A DNA stretch of 64,000 nucleotides from Azospirillum brasilense (GCF_001315015.1 NZ_CP012919.1:92481-156480), one strand, 5' to 3'; positions 25,460 through 33,521 are shown, counted from the first letter of the stretch. Notes: a model not told the origin generated them from the sequence alone. Made by a program: numbers and translations.

Positions 25460-26707
25460 TCACGCCGGAGCGCGAAGCCCCAGCGTTCCGGCCAGGGCTA
25501 CGGCGACCCGCTCCACGTCGGCATCCGTCATGGCCGGGAACAGGGGCAGCGACAGCGTCCGGGCGTAATGGGCCTCGGCGCCGGGCAGGGCGAGGTCGCC
25601 GTAGCGCCTGCGCCAGTAAGGCTGGCGGTGAACCGGAATGTAGTGGACCTGGCTGCCGATGCCGCGTGTCCGCAGATCGGCCATAACCTGCGCCCGTGTC
25701 CGCCCGCTGGCGGCAAAATCGATGCGGACGGCGCAGAGATGCCAGGCCGGACGGCACCAGGGAACGCAGGCGGCGGGCAGGACCAGGGGGGCGAGTTGGG
25801 ACAGCCGCTCAGCATAAAGGTCCATCAGGTGACGTCGCCGCTCCACGAAGGCGTCCAGTCGTCCGAGTTGGCTGAGGGCGAGTGCGGAGTGGATGTCGGT
25901 CAGACGGTAATTGAAGCCTGGCTCCGCCATCTCGTAATACCAGGGATTAGCGATCCCCTCGGCGGCGAAGGCGGCCTCGTGGTCCTCGAATCCCGCCGGC
26001 TCACGCTCCATGCCATGGTTGCGGAAGCGGCGCAGCCGGGCGGCGAGATCCGCATCGTTGGTGGTCACGGCCCCTCCCTCGCCCGCCGCGATGGTCTTCA
26101 CGGGGTGGAAGGAAAAGGCGGTGAGCGTGCCGAAGGCGCCGGAACCGACCGGCAGGGCGCGCCCATCCGGCATCACGTCTACGCTGCCGATGGCGTGGCA
26201 GGCGTCCTCGATGACCGCCAGTCCGTGGCGAGCGGCGAGCGCGCCGAGCCCGGTCCTGTCCGCGGTCTGGCCGGCAAAGTGCACGGGCACCAGGGCGCGT
26301 ACCCGCCAGCCGGCGCGGGCGGCCCGCTCCATCGCCGCTTCCGCCTGCTCCGGCCCCATTAGGCCGGTTTCGGGATCGACATCGGCGAAGGCGACCTCCG
26401 CCCCCGCATAGCGGGCGGCGTTGGCGGTGGCGAGGAAGGTGACGGAGGGCACCACCACCGCGTCGCCGGGGCCGAGCCCCAGCGCGAGGGCGGCCAGATG
26501 CAGGGCGGCGGTCCCGTTGGCACAGGACACCGCATGAGCCGCCCCGGTGCGCTCGCACAGCGCCCGCTCGAACGCCTCCACCGCCGGCCCCTGGGTCAGC
26601 CAGTCGCCGCGCAGGACCGTGGTCACCGCATCGATGTCGGCCTGATCGACGTCCTGGCGCCCATAAGGCAGGAAGGGCAGCGGCGGTGGGAACGCCGGTC
26701 CGCCCAT
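25460..26707 (-). CDS. pseC: DegT/DnrJ-type aminotransferase, PseC-like
   Basis: The 415-residue PLP enzyme starts at ATG 26707, overlapping the stop of pseB by one base. It has SCANGTAALHLAALALGLGPGD, VPVHFAGQ, VIEDACHAIGS and the PLP lysine in FSFHPVKTIAAGEGG. The C-terminal RLTDIHSALALSQLGRLD and GIGSQVHYIPVHRQPYW blocks are typical of UDP-4-amino-4,6-dideoxy-N-acetyl-beta-L-altrosamine transaminase, the second step of pseudaminic acid synthesis. Coupling to pseB makes that reading firm. Later Pse enzymes are not in the window. Confidence 0.9.
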   Translation of the reverse strand: MGGPAFPPPLPFLPYGRQDVDQADIDAVTTVLRGDWLTQGPAVEAFERALCERTGAAHAVSCANGTAALHLAALALGLGPGDAVVVPSVTFLATANAARYAGAEVAFADVDPETGLMGPEQAEAAMERAARAGWRVRALVPVHFAGQTADRTGLGALAARHGLAVIEDACHAIGSVDVMPDGRALPVGSGAFGTLTAFSFHPVKTIAAGEGGAVTTNDADLAARLRRFRNHGMEREPAGFEDHEAAFAAEGIANPWYYEMAEPGFNYRLTDIHSALALSQLGRLDAFVERRRHLMDLYAERLSQLAPLVLPAACVPWCRPAWHLCAVRIDFAASGRTRAQVMADLRTRGIGSQVHYIPVHRQPYWRRRYGDLALPGAEAHYARTLSLPLFPAMTDADVERVAVALAGTLGLRAPA

Positions 26708-27789
26708 CACGGCGCTTCCGCGAGCAGCCGCATCAGCCGGGCGCCGTCCAGCCAGTCGCCGTTGGTGTCGCTGGCGTAGCGGAAGCCGTCGGCCACCGGC
26801 TTGGCGCCCAACCGCTGATAGGGCTCGTGCGTCCAGAAGGCGAAGGCTGGTTCGATGACGAAGCGGTCCGGCAGTTCGAAGGTCTGGCGGGAATCGTCCT
26901 CGGTGATCATCACCTCGTGCAGCTTCTCGCCGGGGCGGATGCCGACGAGCTTGTGCGGCAGATCCGGAGCCATCGCGCGGGCCAGATCGGCGATGCGCAT
27001 GCTGGGGATCTTGGGCACGAAGATCTCGCCGCCCTGCATCATCGCGATGCAGGAAACAACGAAGTCCACCCCGTGCTGCAGCGTGATCCAGAAGCGGGTC
27101 ATCCGGTCGTCGGTGACCGGCAGGGCTTCCGCCCCTTCCGCGATCATCCGGCGGAACAGCGGGATCACCGACCCGCGGGACCCCACCACGTTGCCGTAGC
27201 GCACCACCGAGAAGCGCGTGCCCAGCGAGCCGGACAGGTTGTTGGCGGCGATGAAGATCTTGTCCGAAGCCAGCTTGCTGGCGCCGTAGAGGTTGACCGG
27301 GTTGGCCGCCTTGTCGGTGGACAGGGCGATCACCCGCTTCACGCCGGTGTTCAGCGCGGCCCGCACCACGTTTTCCGCCCCATAGACGTTGGTGTGGATG
27401 CATTCCATGGGGTTGTATTCGGCGGCGGGCACATGCTTCAGCGCGGCGGCGTGGACGCACACGTCCACTTCGCGCATGGCCAGTTCCAGCCGCTCGCGGT
27501 CACGCACGTCGCCGATGAAGAAGCGCAACGTGGAGGCCCATTCGGGGCCGAGCTGCTGCTGCATCTCGTACTGCTTGAACTCATCGCGGGAGAAGACGAT
27601 GACTCGGCGCGGGCTGGCGTGGCGCAGCACCGTTTCCACGAAACGCTTTCCGAAGGACCCGCTTCCCCCGGTTACCAGGATCGACTGGCCGTTCAGCATG
27701 CCGAAGCCGGGGAGCAGCGCCTCGGGCGGCGATTCGTTCGGACGGTCAAGCTGCTGCATGGTCAAGGACGTCCGCGCTTCGTGGTTCAT
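26707..27789 (-). CDS. pseB: UDP-N-acetylglucosamine 4,6-dehydratase (inverting), PseB
   Basis: The 360-residue SDR has LVTGGSGSFGKRFV, the HAAALKHVPAAEYNP signature, STDKAANPVNLYGASK with the catalytic Tyr/Lys, and RYGNVVGSRGSVIPLF. These match FlaA1/PseB, which converts UDP-GlcNAc to the 4-keto-6-deoxy-L-altro sugar. The family usually starts near MLNGQSILVTGG (27699); the 30 extra residues from 27789 have no known role, so the start may be later. The product feeds pseC. Pseudaminic acid decorates flagellins or LPS in related bacteria. Confidence 0.93.
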   Translation of the reverse strand: MNHEARTSLTMQQLDRPNESPPEALLPGFGMLNGQSILVTGGSGSFGKRFVETVLRHASPRRVIVFSRDEFKQYEMQQQLGPEWASTLRFFIGDVRDRERLELAMREVDVCVHAAALKHVPAAEYNPMECIHTNVYGAENVVRAALNTGVKRVIALSTDKAANPVNLYGASKLASDKIFIAANNLSGSLGTRFSVVRYGNVVGSRGSVIPLFRRMIAEGAEALPVTDDRMTRFWITLQHGVDFVVSCIAMMQGGEIFVPKIPSMRIADLARAMAPDLPHKLVGIRPGEKLHEVMITEDDSRQTFELPDRFVIEPAFAFWTHEPYQRLGAKPVADGFRYASDTNGDWLDGARLMRLLAEAP

Positions 27790-27948
27790 TCAGGCCGGTT
27801 CGATCGACCTTAGCCCGAGACCCCTAGCAGTGGGTTAACATTCCAGCAAGGAATCCGCGGCTTCCGCGCGCAAGGATGGTGTGTCGGCACCGTGCCGCGG
27901 CCCGTTTTCCATCCAACCAGCGATGATGTGGGAAAAGCTTCGTGATAC

Positions 27949-28023
27949 TGGAGCGGGCGAAGGGATTCGAACCCTCGACCCCAACCTTGGCAAGGTTGTG
28001 CTCTACCCCTGAGCTACGCCCGC
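27949..28023 (-). tRNA. trnG: tRNA-Gly (anticodon GCC)
   Basis: The reverse complement begins GCGGGCGTAGCTCAGGGG and ends CGCCCGCTCCA, with a 7-bp acceptor stem, the GGTTCGAATCC T arm and an anticodon loop reading TTGCCAA. Length is 75 nt with an encoded CCA. The D and T arms fold normally, so the gene looks functional. A tRNA on a RepA/ParAB replicon supports a chromid. Confidence 0.95.
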
Positions 28024-28214
28024 GCCGCTCCAACGAAGGAGGCAGGGAGATACCCCACGCGCCCGGCGGAACGCAAGCCCCCTGTTTGGCTTGCGCTGAG
28101 ATTTTTCTCTTCGGACGTCCCCATCCGCCTTCTTGGCGCATCGGAAGGAGACGTTAGGCTTAAAGTTATAACCCACTCAATGCTGTTGACTTCCCTGCAT
28201 CGACTGTGGAAATT

Positions 28215-28326
28215 TCCTCTCACAAAACAAAGGCCTTGAGGTCTGGGGAGGAAACCAAAAACATCATGATGCTCCAAGAGCATTCGTCTGCCGCGCCGAC
28301 CTCGTGTCCGGACGCGGCTTTTTTTT
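28215..28326 (+). ncRNA. Candidate structured small RNA
   Basis: A possible promoter TTGACT (28186-28191) with a weak -10 GAAATT (28209-28214) precedes a roughly 110-nt segment. It holds TTTCCTC (28213-28219) facing GAGGAAA (28250-28256), then a perfect ATGCTC-CAA-GAGCAT hairpin (28269-28283), and ends in a stem GCCGCG/CGCGGC (28290-28295 with 28313-28318) plus eight T. The 13-nt stretch GGGAGGAAACCAA (28246-28258) is exactly complementary to 32402-32414 in another candidate RNA. It might instead be a leader for a short peptide, since GGGGAGG resembles a ribosome site before ATGATG. Confidence 0.5.
28290..28326 (+). terminator. Terminator of the candidate RNA
   Basis: GCCGCG (28290-28295) pairs with CGCGGC (28313-28318) followed directly by TTTTTTTT (28319-28326). 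It points in the plus direction, opposite to the flanking genes, so some plus-strand transcript must end here. Confidence 0.8.
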
Positions 28327-28420
28327 GCCCATCGCCGTTCCTTTACCGAAGTCCGGTAATACCACTCCAGGCGATGGCAGGCGGGATTTGGCCCCGCCCG
28401 CTTTTCCGCGGCGGTCCGCG

Positions 28421-29107
28421 TCACAGCGTGATGCCGCCGGCCTCCAGGTAGGGTTCCAGGGTCAGCACCTGGACCGTCGTCCGCCCGGCGCGGAGCTGTT
28501 CGCGCAGGCCCTCCTCCATCCGTTCGCGTTCCGCCGCCTTGGCGAGCGTGGCGGCGGCCTCGGCCTGGGGCACCACGACCACCCCGTCGTCATCGCCGAC
28601 CACGATGTCGCCCGGCATGACCAGCACGCCGCCGCAGACGATGGGGGTGTTCACGTCGCCCGTGGGCTGGGTCTTGGTGGTGCCCTTCATGCTGGTCCCC
28701 CGGCAGAAGACCGGAAAGCCCATGCTGCGGATGGCCGCGGCGTCGCGCACGCAGCCGTCGATCACCAGCCCGGTCAAGCCCCGTTGGATCGCCGCTTCCG
28801 TCAGCACGTCGCCCCAGGGGCCGGCCTCGGTCATGCCCTTGAAATCGACCACCAGCACGTCGCCTGGACGGGTCAGCGCCATGGCGGCGTGGATCATCAG
28901 ATTGTCGGCAGGGCCGCCGGACACGGTCACCGCGGTGCCGAACAGCGTCATGCCTTGGTAGAGCGGCTTGATCGGAAAAGACATCGCGCCCTTCTTGCCC
29001 ATCGCTTCGTGCAGCGTGGCCGGGGACTGGCCGCGGAAGGCGGCGACCATCTCGGGGGAGGGACGGGCGAACTCTTTGACGACGGTCATCGGGTGGGCAC
29101 CTTTCAC
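28421..29107 (-). CDS. RraA/LigK-type aldolase (4-carboxy-4-hydroxy-2-oxoadipate aldolase or HMG aldolase)
   Basis: The 228-residue protein (222 from the ATG at 29089) has the RraA-like fold with GGPADNLMIHAAM, DVLVVDFKGM, LVIDGCVRDAAAIRSMGFPVFCRG and VMPGDIVVGDDDGVVVVP. The G-x-x-D-N-x-x-H block and the RD of CVRD build the divalent-metal aldolase site, so this is an enzyme rather than the RNase E inhibitor RraA. Family members cleave 4-carboxy-4-hydroxy-2-oxoadipate to pyruvate and oxaloacetate. It follows tctA by 64 bp on the same strand. The pair suggests uptake and cleavage of a polycarboxylate, with the exact substrate unknown. Confidence 0.82.
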   Translation of the reverse strand: MKGAHPMTVVKEFARPSPEMVAAFRGQSPATLHEAMGKKGAMSFPIKPLYQGMTLFGTAVTVSGGPADNLMIHAAMALTRPGDVLVVDFKGMTEAGPWGDVLTEAAIQRGLTGLVIDGCVRDAAAIRSMGFPVFCRGTSMKGTTKTQPTGDVNTPIVCGGVLVMPGDIVVGDDDGVVVVPQAEAAATLAKAAERERMEEGLREQLRAGRTTVQVLTLEPYLEAGGITL

Positions 29108-29171
29108 GGCGTGAAATCCGCCCGCCCTCTGGAAATGCGGGCGGGCGGGGACAAGGAAGGAGGTTCGGGGA

Positions 29172-30677
29172 TCATTCGTCCTTGAAGGCGTCGTCGCGGC
29201 GGCGGCGCACCGACGGCAGCACCATCAGGATCAGCAGGAAAGCAGCGGCGGCCAGCAGGCTGCCGCTGATCGGGCGGGTGGCGAAGACGGTGGGATCGCC
29301 GCCCGACAGCAGCAGAGCGCGCCCCAGATTCTCCTCCAGCATGGGACCCAGCACGAAGCCCAGCATCAGCGGCGCCGGTTCGCAGTCCAGCTTGCGCAGG
29401 ACGTAGCCCAGGACGCCGAACATGGCCATCAGCAGAACGTTGAAGGCGCTGTTGTTCAGCGTGTAGGTGCCGATGCAGCAAAAGACCAGGATGGCCGGGA
29501 ACAGATAACCGTAGGGCACCCGCAGCAACCGCACCCACAGCCCGATCATTGGCAGGTTCAGGATCACCAGGATCACGTTGCCGATCAGCATGCTGGCGAT
29601 CATGCCCCAGAACAGCTCCGGCTGCTTCGCCATGATCTGCGGCCCCGGCGTGATGCCGTGGATGGTCATGGCGCCGATCATCAGGGCCATGATGGCGTTG
29701 GGTGGGATGCCCAGGCTGAGCATCGGGATGAAGCAGGCCTGCGAGGCGGCGTTGTTGGCGGCCTCCGGTGCGGCCACCCCCTCGATGGCGCCCTGGCCGA
29801 ATCGCTCAGGCCGGCGGGACACTTTCTTCTCCAGCGAATAGGCGGCAAAGGAGCCCAGCGTGGCGCCGCCGCCGGGCAGGATGCCCAGCAGCGCCCCCAT
29901 CACGGTGCCGCGCACCGTCGCCGGCCAAGCCTGGCGGATGTCTTCGCGCTTCGGCCACAGGCTGGCGATGGGGGCGGTGGTCCGCCCGACGCCGCCGGTC
30001 TGCTCCAGACTGGTGATGATCTCAGCCAGCCCGAACAGGCCCATGGCGAGCGGAACGAAGTCGATGCCGTCGTAAAGCTGCGGCAGGCCGAAGGTGAAGC
30101 GCGTGTCGCCGGAATTCACGTCGGTGCCGACCATGCTCAGCAGCAGGCCCAGCAGGATCATCGCGATGGCCTTCACCACCGATCCGTGGGCCAACGTCAC
30201 CGCCCCGATCAGGCCCAGCAGCATCAGCGACACATACTCCGCCGGCCCGAAGGCGAGCGCCACCCCGGCCAGCGGCGGGCCCGCCACGGCGATCAGGAAG
30301 GTCGTGACGATGCCGGCGAACAGCGAGGCGAGGGCCGCCGTGGCGAGCGCCACTCCGGCCCGGCCCTGCCGCGCCATGGCATGGCCGTCCAGGCAGGTGA
30401 CGACGGACGAGGATTCACCGGGCAAATTCACCAGGATCGCCGTCGCCGACCCGCCATATTGCGAGCCGTAGAAGATGCCCGCCAGCATGATGAGCGCGCC
30501 GACCGGTGGCAGGTGGAAGGTCAGGGGCAGGAGCATCGCCACCGTCGCGGTGGGGCCCAGACCGGGCAGGACGCCGATCAGCGTGCCGATCAACGCCCCG
30601 CCGAAGCAGAGCAGCAGATTGTCCGGGGACAGCGAGACCGACAGGCCGAGCAGCAGGTTGCCGAGCAACTCCGTCAT
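29172..30677 (-). CDS. tctA: Tripartite tricarboxylate transporter large permease TctA
   Basis: The 501-residue membrane protein has about twelve hydrophobic segments. The two TctA signatures are present: GTLIGVLPGLGPTATVAMLLPLT with FYGSQYGGSATAILVNLPGE near the start, and GALLGILPGGGATLGSFAAYSLEKK in the middle. PEAANNAASQACFIPMLSLGIPPNAIMALM completes the family pattern. It works with TctB in the membrane and a periplasmic TctC receptor. Its ATG overlaps the tctB stop by four bases. No tctC lies in the window. Confidence 0.93.
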   Translation of the reverse strand: MTELLGNLLLGLSVSLSPDNLLLCFGGALIGTLIGVLPGLGPTATVAMLLPLTFHLPPVGALIMLAGIFYGSQYGGSATAILVNLPGESSSVVTCLDGHAMARQGRAGVALATAALASLFAGIVTTFLIAVAGPPLAGVALAFGPAEYVSLMLLGLIGAVTLAHGSVVKAIAMILLGLLLSMVGTDVNSGDTRFTFGLPQLYDGIDFVPLAMGLFGLAEIITSLEQTGGVGRTTAPIASLWPKREDIRQAWPATVRGTVMGALLGILPGGGATLGSFAAYSLEKKVSRRPERFGQGAIEGVAAPEAANNAASQACFIPMLSLGIPPNAIMALMIGAMTIHGITPGPQIMAKQPELFWGMIASMLIGNVILVILNLPMIGLWVRLLRVPYGYLFPAILVFCCIGTYTLNNSAFNVLLMAMFGVLGYVLRKLDCEPAPLMLGFVLGPMLEENLGRALLLSGGDPTVFATRPISGSLLAAAAFLLILMVLPSVRRRRDDAFKDE

Positions 30678-31162
30678 GGCCACACCCGCAGGGGCAGGCC
30701 CAGCCCCCAGACAAACAGCGCGACGCAGCCCGCCGCCAGGGTGCCGCCCAGAAAGGCCAGAGGAACCGGGCGCAACGGCTGGCCGGCCAGATTGCCCAGT
30801 CCCACCAGAATCAGCACCGCGGGCACCAGCCCCAGGAGTTCCACCGTTCCGGCGAAGGCCAGCACCGCCGCCGTCACTCCAAGCAGAGGGCGCCAGCCCC
30901 AGGCCGGCAGTTCGGCGCCATGGGCCAGCAGGCTTCGCCCGGTCACCACGGCGCCGGCCAGCACCATCAGCAGCCCGATCATCCGCGGAAAGAAACCGGA
31001 CTGCACGTAGGCCAGCGTTCCGGTGGGCCAATCGCGCCCCAGCCACAGGGCGGCCAAACCGAAAGCCGCGATCAGCGGGCCGGCGGCCAGATCCTGCGGA
31101 GCCCGGACCGGAACCTGCGGAGCCCGGACCGGAACCTGCGAGGTCGCCACTTCGCCGCCCAT
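30674..31162 (-). CDS. tctB: Tripartite tricarboxylate transporter small permease TctB
   Basis: The preferred start is ATG 31162 (162 residues), the usual size for TctB; an upstream frame to 31351 adds a low-complexity Pro/Arg/Ser tail that is unlike the family. Four hydrophobic segments follow: AGPLIAAFGLAALWL, FFPRMIGLLMVLAGAVVTG, GVTAAVLAFAGTVELLGLVPAVLILVG and the C-terminal segment. Near the N-terminus a 21-bp unit is repeated in tandem (31093-31113, 31114-31134), giving VPVRAPQ twice. It is first in the tctB-tctA-aldolase run. Confidence 0.82.
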   Translation of the reverse strand: MGGEVATSQVPVRAPQVPVRAPQDLAAGPLIAAFGLAALWLGRDWPTGTLAYVQSGFFPRMIGLLMVLAGAVVTGRSLLAHGAELPAWGWRPLLGVTAAVLAFAGTVELLGLVPAVLILVGLGNLAGQPLRPVPLAFLGGTLAAGCVALFVWGLGLPLRVWP

Positions 31163-31661
31163 GATGGTCGGGAGGGTGTTTTCGAGCGCGCCTCGCGCGG
31201 TGCTGCGGGTGGCTGTGGACGGGCCGCGGGGGGGAGCGGTCGCGGAAGAAGGGGGGCGGAGGTCTGGGATGGGCAGGCTCGGCATGGGACTTCCACGGCT
31301 TTCAATGGGCGGCTTTCGGGGGAGGGAGTGCGGCTGCGGTCGCCGATCCATCGCCTTTCACAAGCATAAGGATAAAATTCAACAGGTAATCTTTATCACC
31401 CGTTGTTTATGCATCCTAATCAGATTACCAGGAAGGGCAAGTGCATCGAATCATCGCAGGTTTGTGATGCTCACTCGTCGGCGTTGCGCGATGAAAGATT
31501 GCTTTATTGAAAATCATGATACCGAAAGATTGATAAGATTTTTCGAATGCACGCACCGCTGCGAAATCCGAAGACCGCCCTTTCATGTTTCTTGCCCCAG
31601 CGGTGCCTGCCCGTTACCCAGAGCGCGTCGGAAACAAGGACAGGACGAAGGAGATCCGGGG
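31163..31661. promoter_or_regulatory. Divergent control region between tctB and the Nudix gene
   Basis: The part next to tctB (31163-31350) is GC-rich. From 31360 to 31600 the DNA is AT-rich and likely contains the promoters of both divergent units. No operator could be fixed. The frame that runs through here into the Nudix gene is not of coding quality. Confidence 0.5.
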
Positions 31662-32240
31662 ATGACGCGCCGCCTGCGCCCGTGGACCGTGCTCGAAAGC
31701 CGTGAACTGCTCGACGCCGATCCGTTCTTGAAAGTCCATGTCGAGACGGTGGAACTGCCCGATGGGCGGGTCATCCCGGACTACTACCAGTTCGACATGC
31801 CGTCCTTTGCCTGCATCTTCGCCGAGACGGAGGATGGGCGCGCCATCGTTTATCGTCAGTACCGGCACGGGCCGCGGCGCGTGAATCTGACCTTTCCTGG
31901 CGGCCATCTGTCGCCGGATGAAGACCCGCTGGAAGCAGCCCGGCGGGAACTTCTGGAGGAAACCGGTTTCGTCTCCGACCATTGGACGGCGCTTGGTGGC
32001 TACACGGTCAACGCCAATCAGGGCGGTGCGGTGTCCCACATGTTCCACGCCACCGGTTGCCGCAGGATCGCCGACGCAGTGTCCGACGATCTGGAGGAGA
32101 CGGAGATCCTGTTCATGACGCGGGAGGAACTGCTGACCGCCGTCGGACAGGGCGACATCGCCCTGCTCACCCAGATCGCCCTGGTCAGCATGGTGTGGCA
32201 GAACGACATCCGGACAGCGCTCAGCCACCGGCATCGGTGA
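31662..32240 (+). CDS. Nudix hydrolase (ADP-ribose pyrophosphatase-like)
   Basis: From ATG 31662 (after GGAGATCCGGGG) the protein has 192 residues. The Nudix box GGHLSPDEDPLEAARRELLEETGF carries all catalytic glutamates. The N-terminal strand VHVETVELPDGRVIPDYYQF and QYRHGPRR are typical of ADP-sugar pyrophosphatases of the NudF group. The GGHL variant of the usual GG(L/I)(V/I) is minor. It likely hydrolyses a nucleoside diphosphate sugar in the cytoplasm; the substrate cannot be read from sequence. Confidence 0.88.
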   Translation: MTRRLRPWTVLESRELLDADPFLKVHVETVELPDGRVIPDYYQFDMPSFACIFAETEDGRAIVYRQYRHGPRRVNLTFPGGHLSPDEDPLEAARRELLEETGFVSDHWTALGGYTVNANQGGAVSHMFHATGCRRIADAVSDDLEETEILFMTREELLTAVGQGDIALLTQIALVSMVWQNDIRTALSHRHR

Positions 32241-32384
32241 CGCGGCTTCGCTTGCCACTGTGCAGCAAGCCGGCTTTTCCCCGGCCAAGCGGAAGCTTGA
32301 CCTTATTGATCTTTGTCAAAAAATGAGTATGTCTTCGGAATACATAGCCTGTTTACGCGCTGTTAATCAAATTGGCCCATAAAT

Positions 32385-32459
32385 GGCCTCACCAAGTTCT
32401 CTTGGTTTCCTCCCTCCCAGAACTAGGCTGCGCCTTACCGGCTGCAGCCTTTTCTTTTT
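32385..32459 (+). ncRNA. Candidate anti-Shine-Dalgarno small RNA A
   Basis: The segment has a 5' hairpin CCAAG-TTCT-CTTGG (32392-32405), a single-stranded TTTCCTCCCTCCC (32406-32418) and a terminator stem GGCTGC/GCAGCC (32426-32431 with 32444-32449) with a TTTTCTTTTT tail. No open frame fits. The order of elements is the same as in the neighbour RNA B 130 bp downstream. The CCTCCC stretch can pair with Shine-Dalgarno sequences, as in alphaproteobacterial CcsR- and NfeR-type RNAs. I could not fix its promoter. Confidence 0.58.
32426..32459 (+). terminator. Terminator of candidate RNA A
   Basis: Stem GGCTGC/GCAGCC with a 12-nt loop, followed by TTTTCTTTTT. Confidence 0.8.
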
Positions 32460-32539
32460 CCGGACACTGTCATTCGAAGGGGTTGGGTAGGGGGTGGCAG
32501 AGGCCGGCGTCTTTTCCGCGAAGACTGATCAGCAGGGGC

Positions 32540-32568
32540 TTGACCTTTGCTGCGTTGCAGCATAAATT
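32540..32568 (+). promoter_or_regulatory. Promoter of candidate RNA B
   Basis: TTGACC at 32540-32545 and TAAATT at 32563-32568 are separated by exactly 17 bp, the best sigma-70-type promoter seen in the window. Transcription should start near 32575, inside no gene. Confidence 0.65.
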
Positions 32569-32573
32569 GAATC

Positions 32574-32640
32574 CCGGATGCCCTTTGGGCGTTTCCTCCC
32601 TAGACTTGAAGGCCGCGCCGTCCTGGCTGCGGCCTTTTTC
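32574..32640 (+). ncRNA. Candidate anti-Shine-Dalgarno small RNA B
   Basis: Starting a few bases after a good -10, this roughly 66-nt transcript would carry a GCCC-TTT-GGGC hairpin (32580-32590), an unpaired GTTTCCTCCCT (32591-32601) and a terminator stem AAGGCCGC/GCGGCCTT (32609-32616 with 32629-32636) with a T tail. Its layout and motif repeat those of RNA A. It precedes the membrane protein at 32764 but has its own terminator, so it is not just a leader. A trans-acting role on ribosome sites is inferred. Confidence 0.65.
32609..32640 (+). terminator. Terminator of candidate RNA B
   Basis: An 8-bp GC-rich stem, 12-nt loop and TTTTT tail at 32609-32640. Confidence 0.85.
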
Positions 32641-32763
32641 TTGACTCCGGCTTGCGGGGGCGTCGCCCCGGCGCCTGCGCGATCGTCTCTCGCGGCACGG
32701 TAGCGCCCGTGATATGCAAGCCGGACCATAGAAGCCCCGTTCGTTGAACCGAAGGCCCGCACC

Positions 32764-33456
32764 ATGGCCGAGCGCCGCATGCCCTCCCTGTCCACCCTCC
32801 GCAACCTCGGGCGGGGGCTGCTCGTCCTGCTCCTGCTCGGCGGGGCCGGGGCCTGGTGGGCATGGCATGGCGCCTTCGGGATGGACGCGCTCCAGGACAT
32901 CCTGCGTCATCACCCCGCGGCACCGGTCCTGTTCCTGTTCCTGCATATCCTGGCCAGCCTGCTGTTCTTCCCGCGCTCCGTCATGGCGATGGTCGCCGGG
33001 CTGGTCTTCGGCGTCTGGTGGGGTGGGGTGCTGGCGGCAGCGGGCAGCGTCATCGGCGCCTCCACCGGCTTCCTGCTGACCCGCTACGTCTGCGACGGGC
33101 TGGTTCCTGCTCTGGACCGGGCGCGCTGGGGCGACGTCCTGCGCCGGCTGGAGACCGGCGGCTGGCGCGCCGTCGCCATGCTGCGGCTGGTTCCCGTGCT
33201 GCCGCACAGCGGGGTGAACTACGCGCTCGGCCTGACGCGGGTGCGGCTCGGCGCCTACGCCTTCGGGTCGCTGGTCGGGCAGTTGCCGATGACCGTCGCC
33301 TTCGTGCAGTTTGGCGCCGCGGGCGACCACGCCCTGGCCGGCAAACCGGACTGGATCGCGCCGACCGTCATCGGGCTCAGCCTGCTGATCCTGTCGGTTC
33401 TGCTGCCGAAGGTCGGGCCGAAGCTGCGCGAGAAGTTCGGCGCCGGACGCGCCTGA
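32764..33456 (+). CDS. TVP38/TMEM64 (DedA-like) membrane protein
   Basis: The 230-residue protein has an N-terminal membrane anchor (GRGLLVLLLLGGAGAWWAW) and three or four more helices. The family block is LFFPRSVMAMVAGLVFG, then GASTGFLLTRY and MLRLVPVLPHSGVNYALGLTRV. This SNARE-associated/VTT domain belongs to lipid scramblase or transporter-like proteins; no exact substrate is known. It is 65 bp before a glycosyltransferase in the same direction, perhaps one transcript. Confidence 0.85.
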   Translation: MAERRMPSLSTLRNLGRGLLVLLLLGGAGAWWAWHGAFGMDALQDILRHHPAAPVLFLFLHILASLLFFPRSVMAMVAGLVFGVWWGGVLAAAGSVIGASTGFLLTRYVCDGLVPALDRARWGDVLRRLETGGWRAVAMLRLVPVLPHSGVNYALGLTRVRLGAYAFGSLVGQLPMTVAFVQFGAAGDHALAGKPDWIAPTVIGLSLLILSVLLPKVGPKLREKFGAGRA

Positions 33457-33521
33457 CGGCCCAGTTTCATACGGCCCAGTTTCATCAAGACGGTCCGGCC
33501 GGCGGCCCTTGCGGAGGCATC

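Larger units (their letters stand above)
28024..28420. other. Region between tRNA-Gly and the aldolase gene
   Basis: No protein gene is supported. An 81-codon frame at 28206 runs through the terminator described here and looks fortuitous. The section 28186-28326 has the look of an independent transcript and is listed separately. Confidence 0.5.

Noticed and set aside
28206..28451. 81-codon frame downstream of a GGGGAGG sequence
   Set aside because: It runs through a strong terminator with eight T and shows no protein-like composition; a non-coding transcript explains the signals better.
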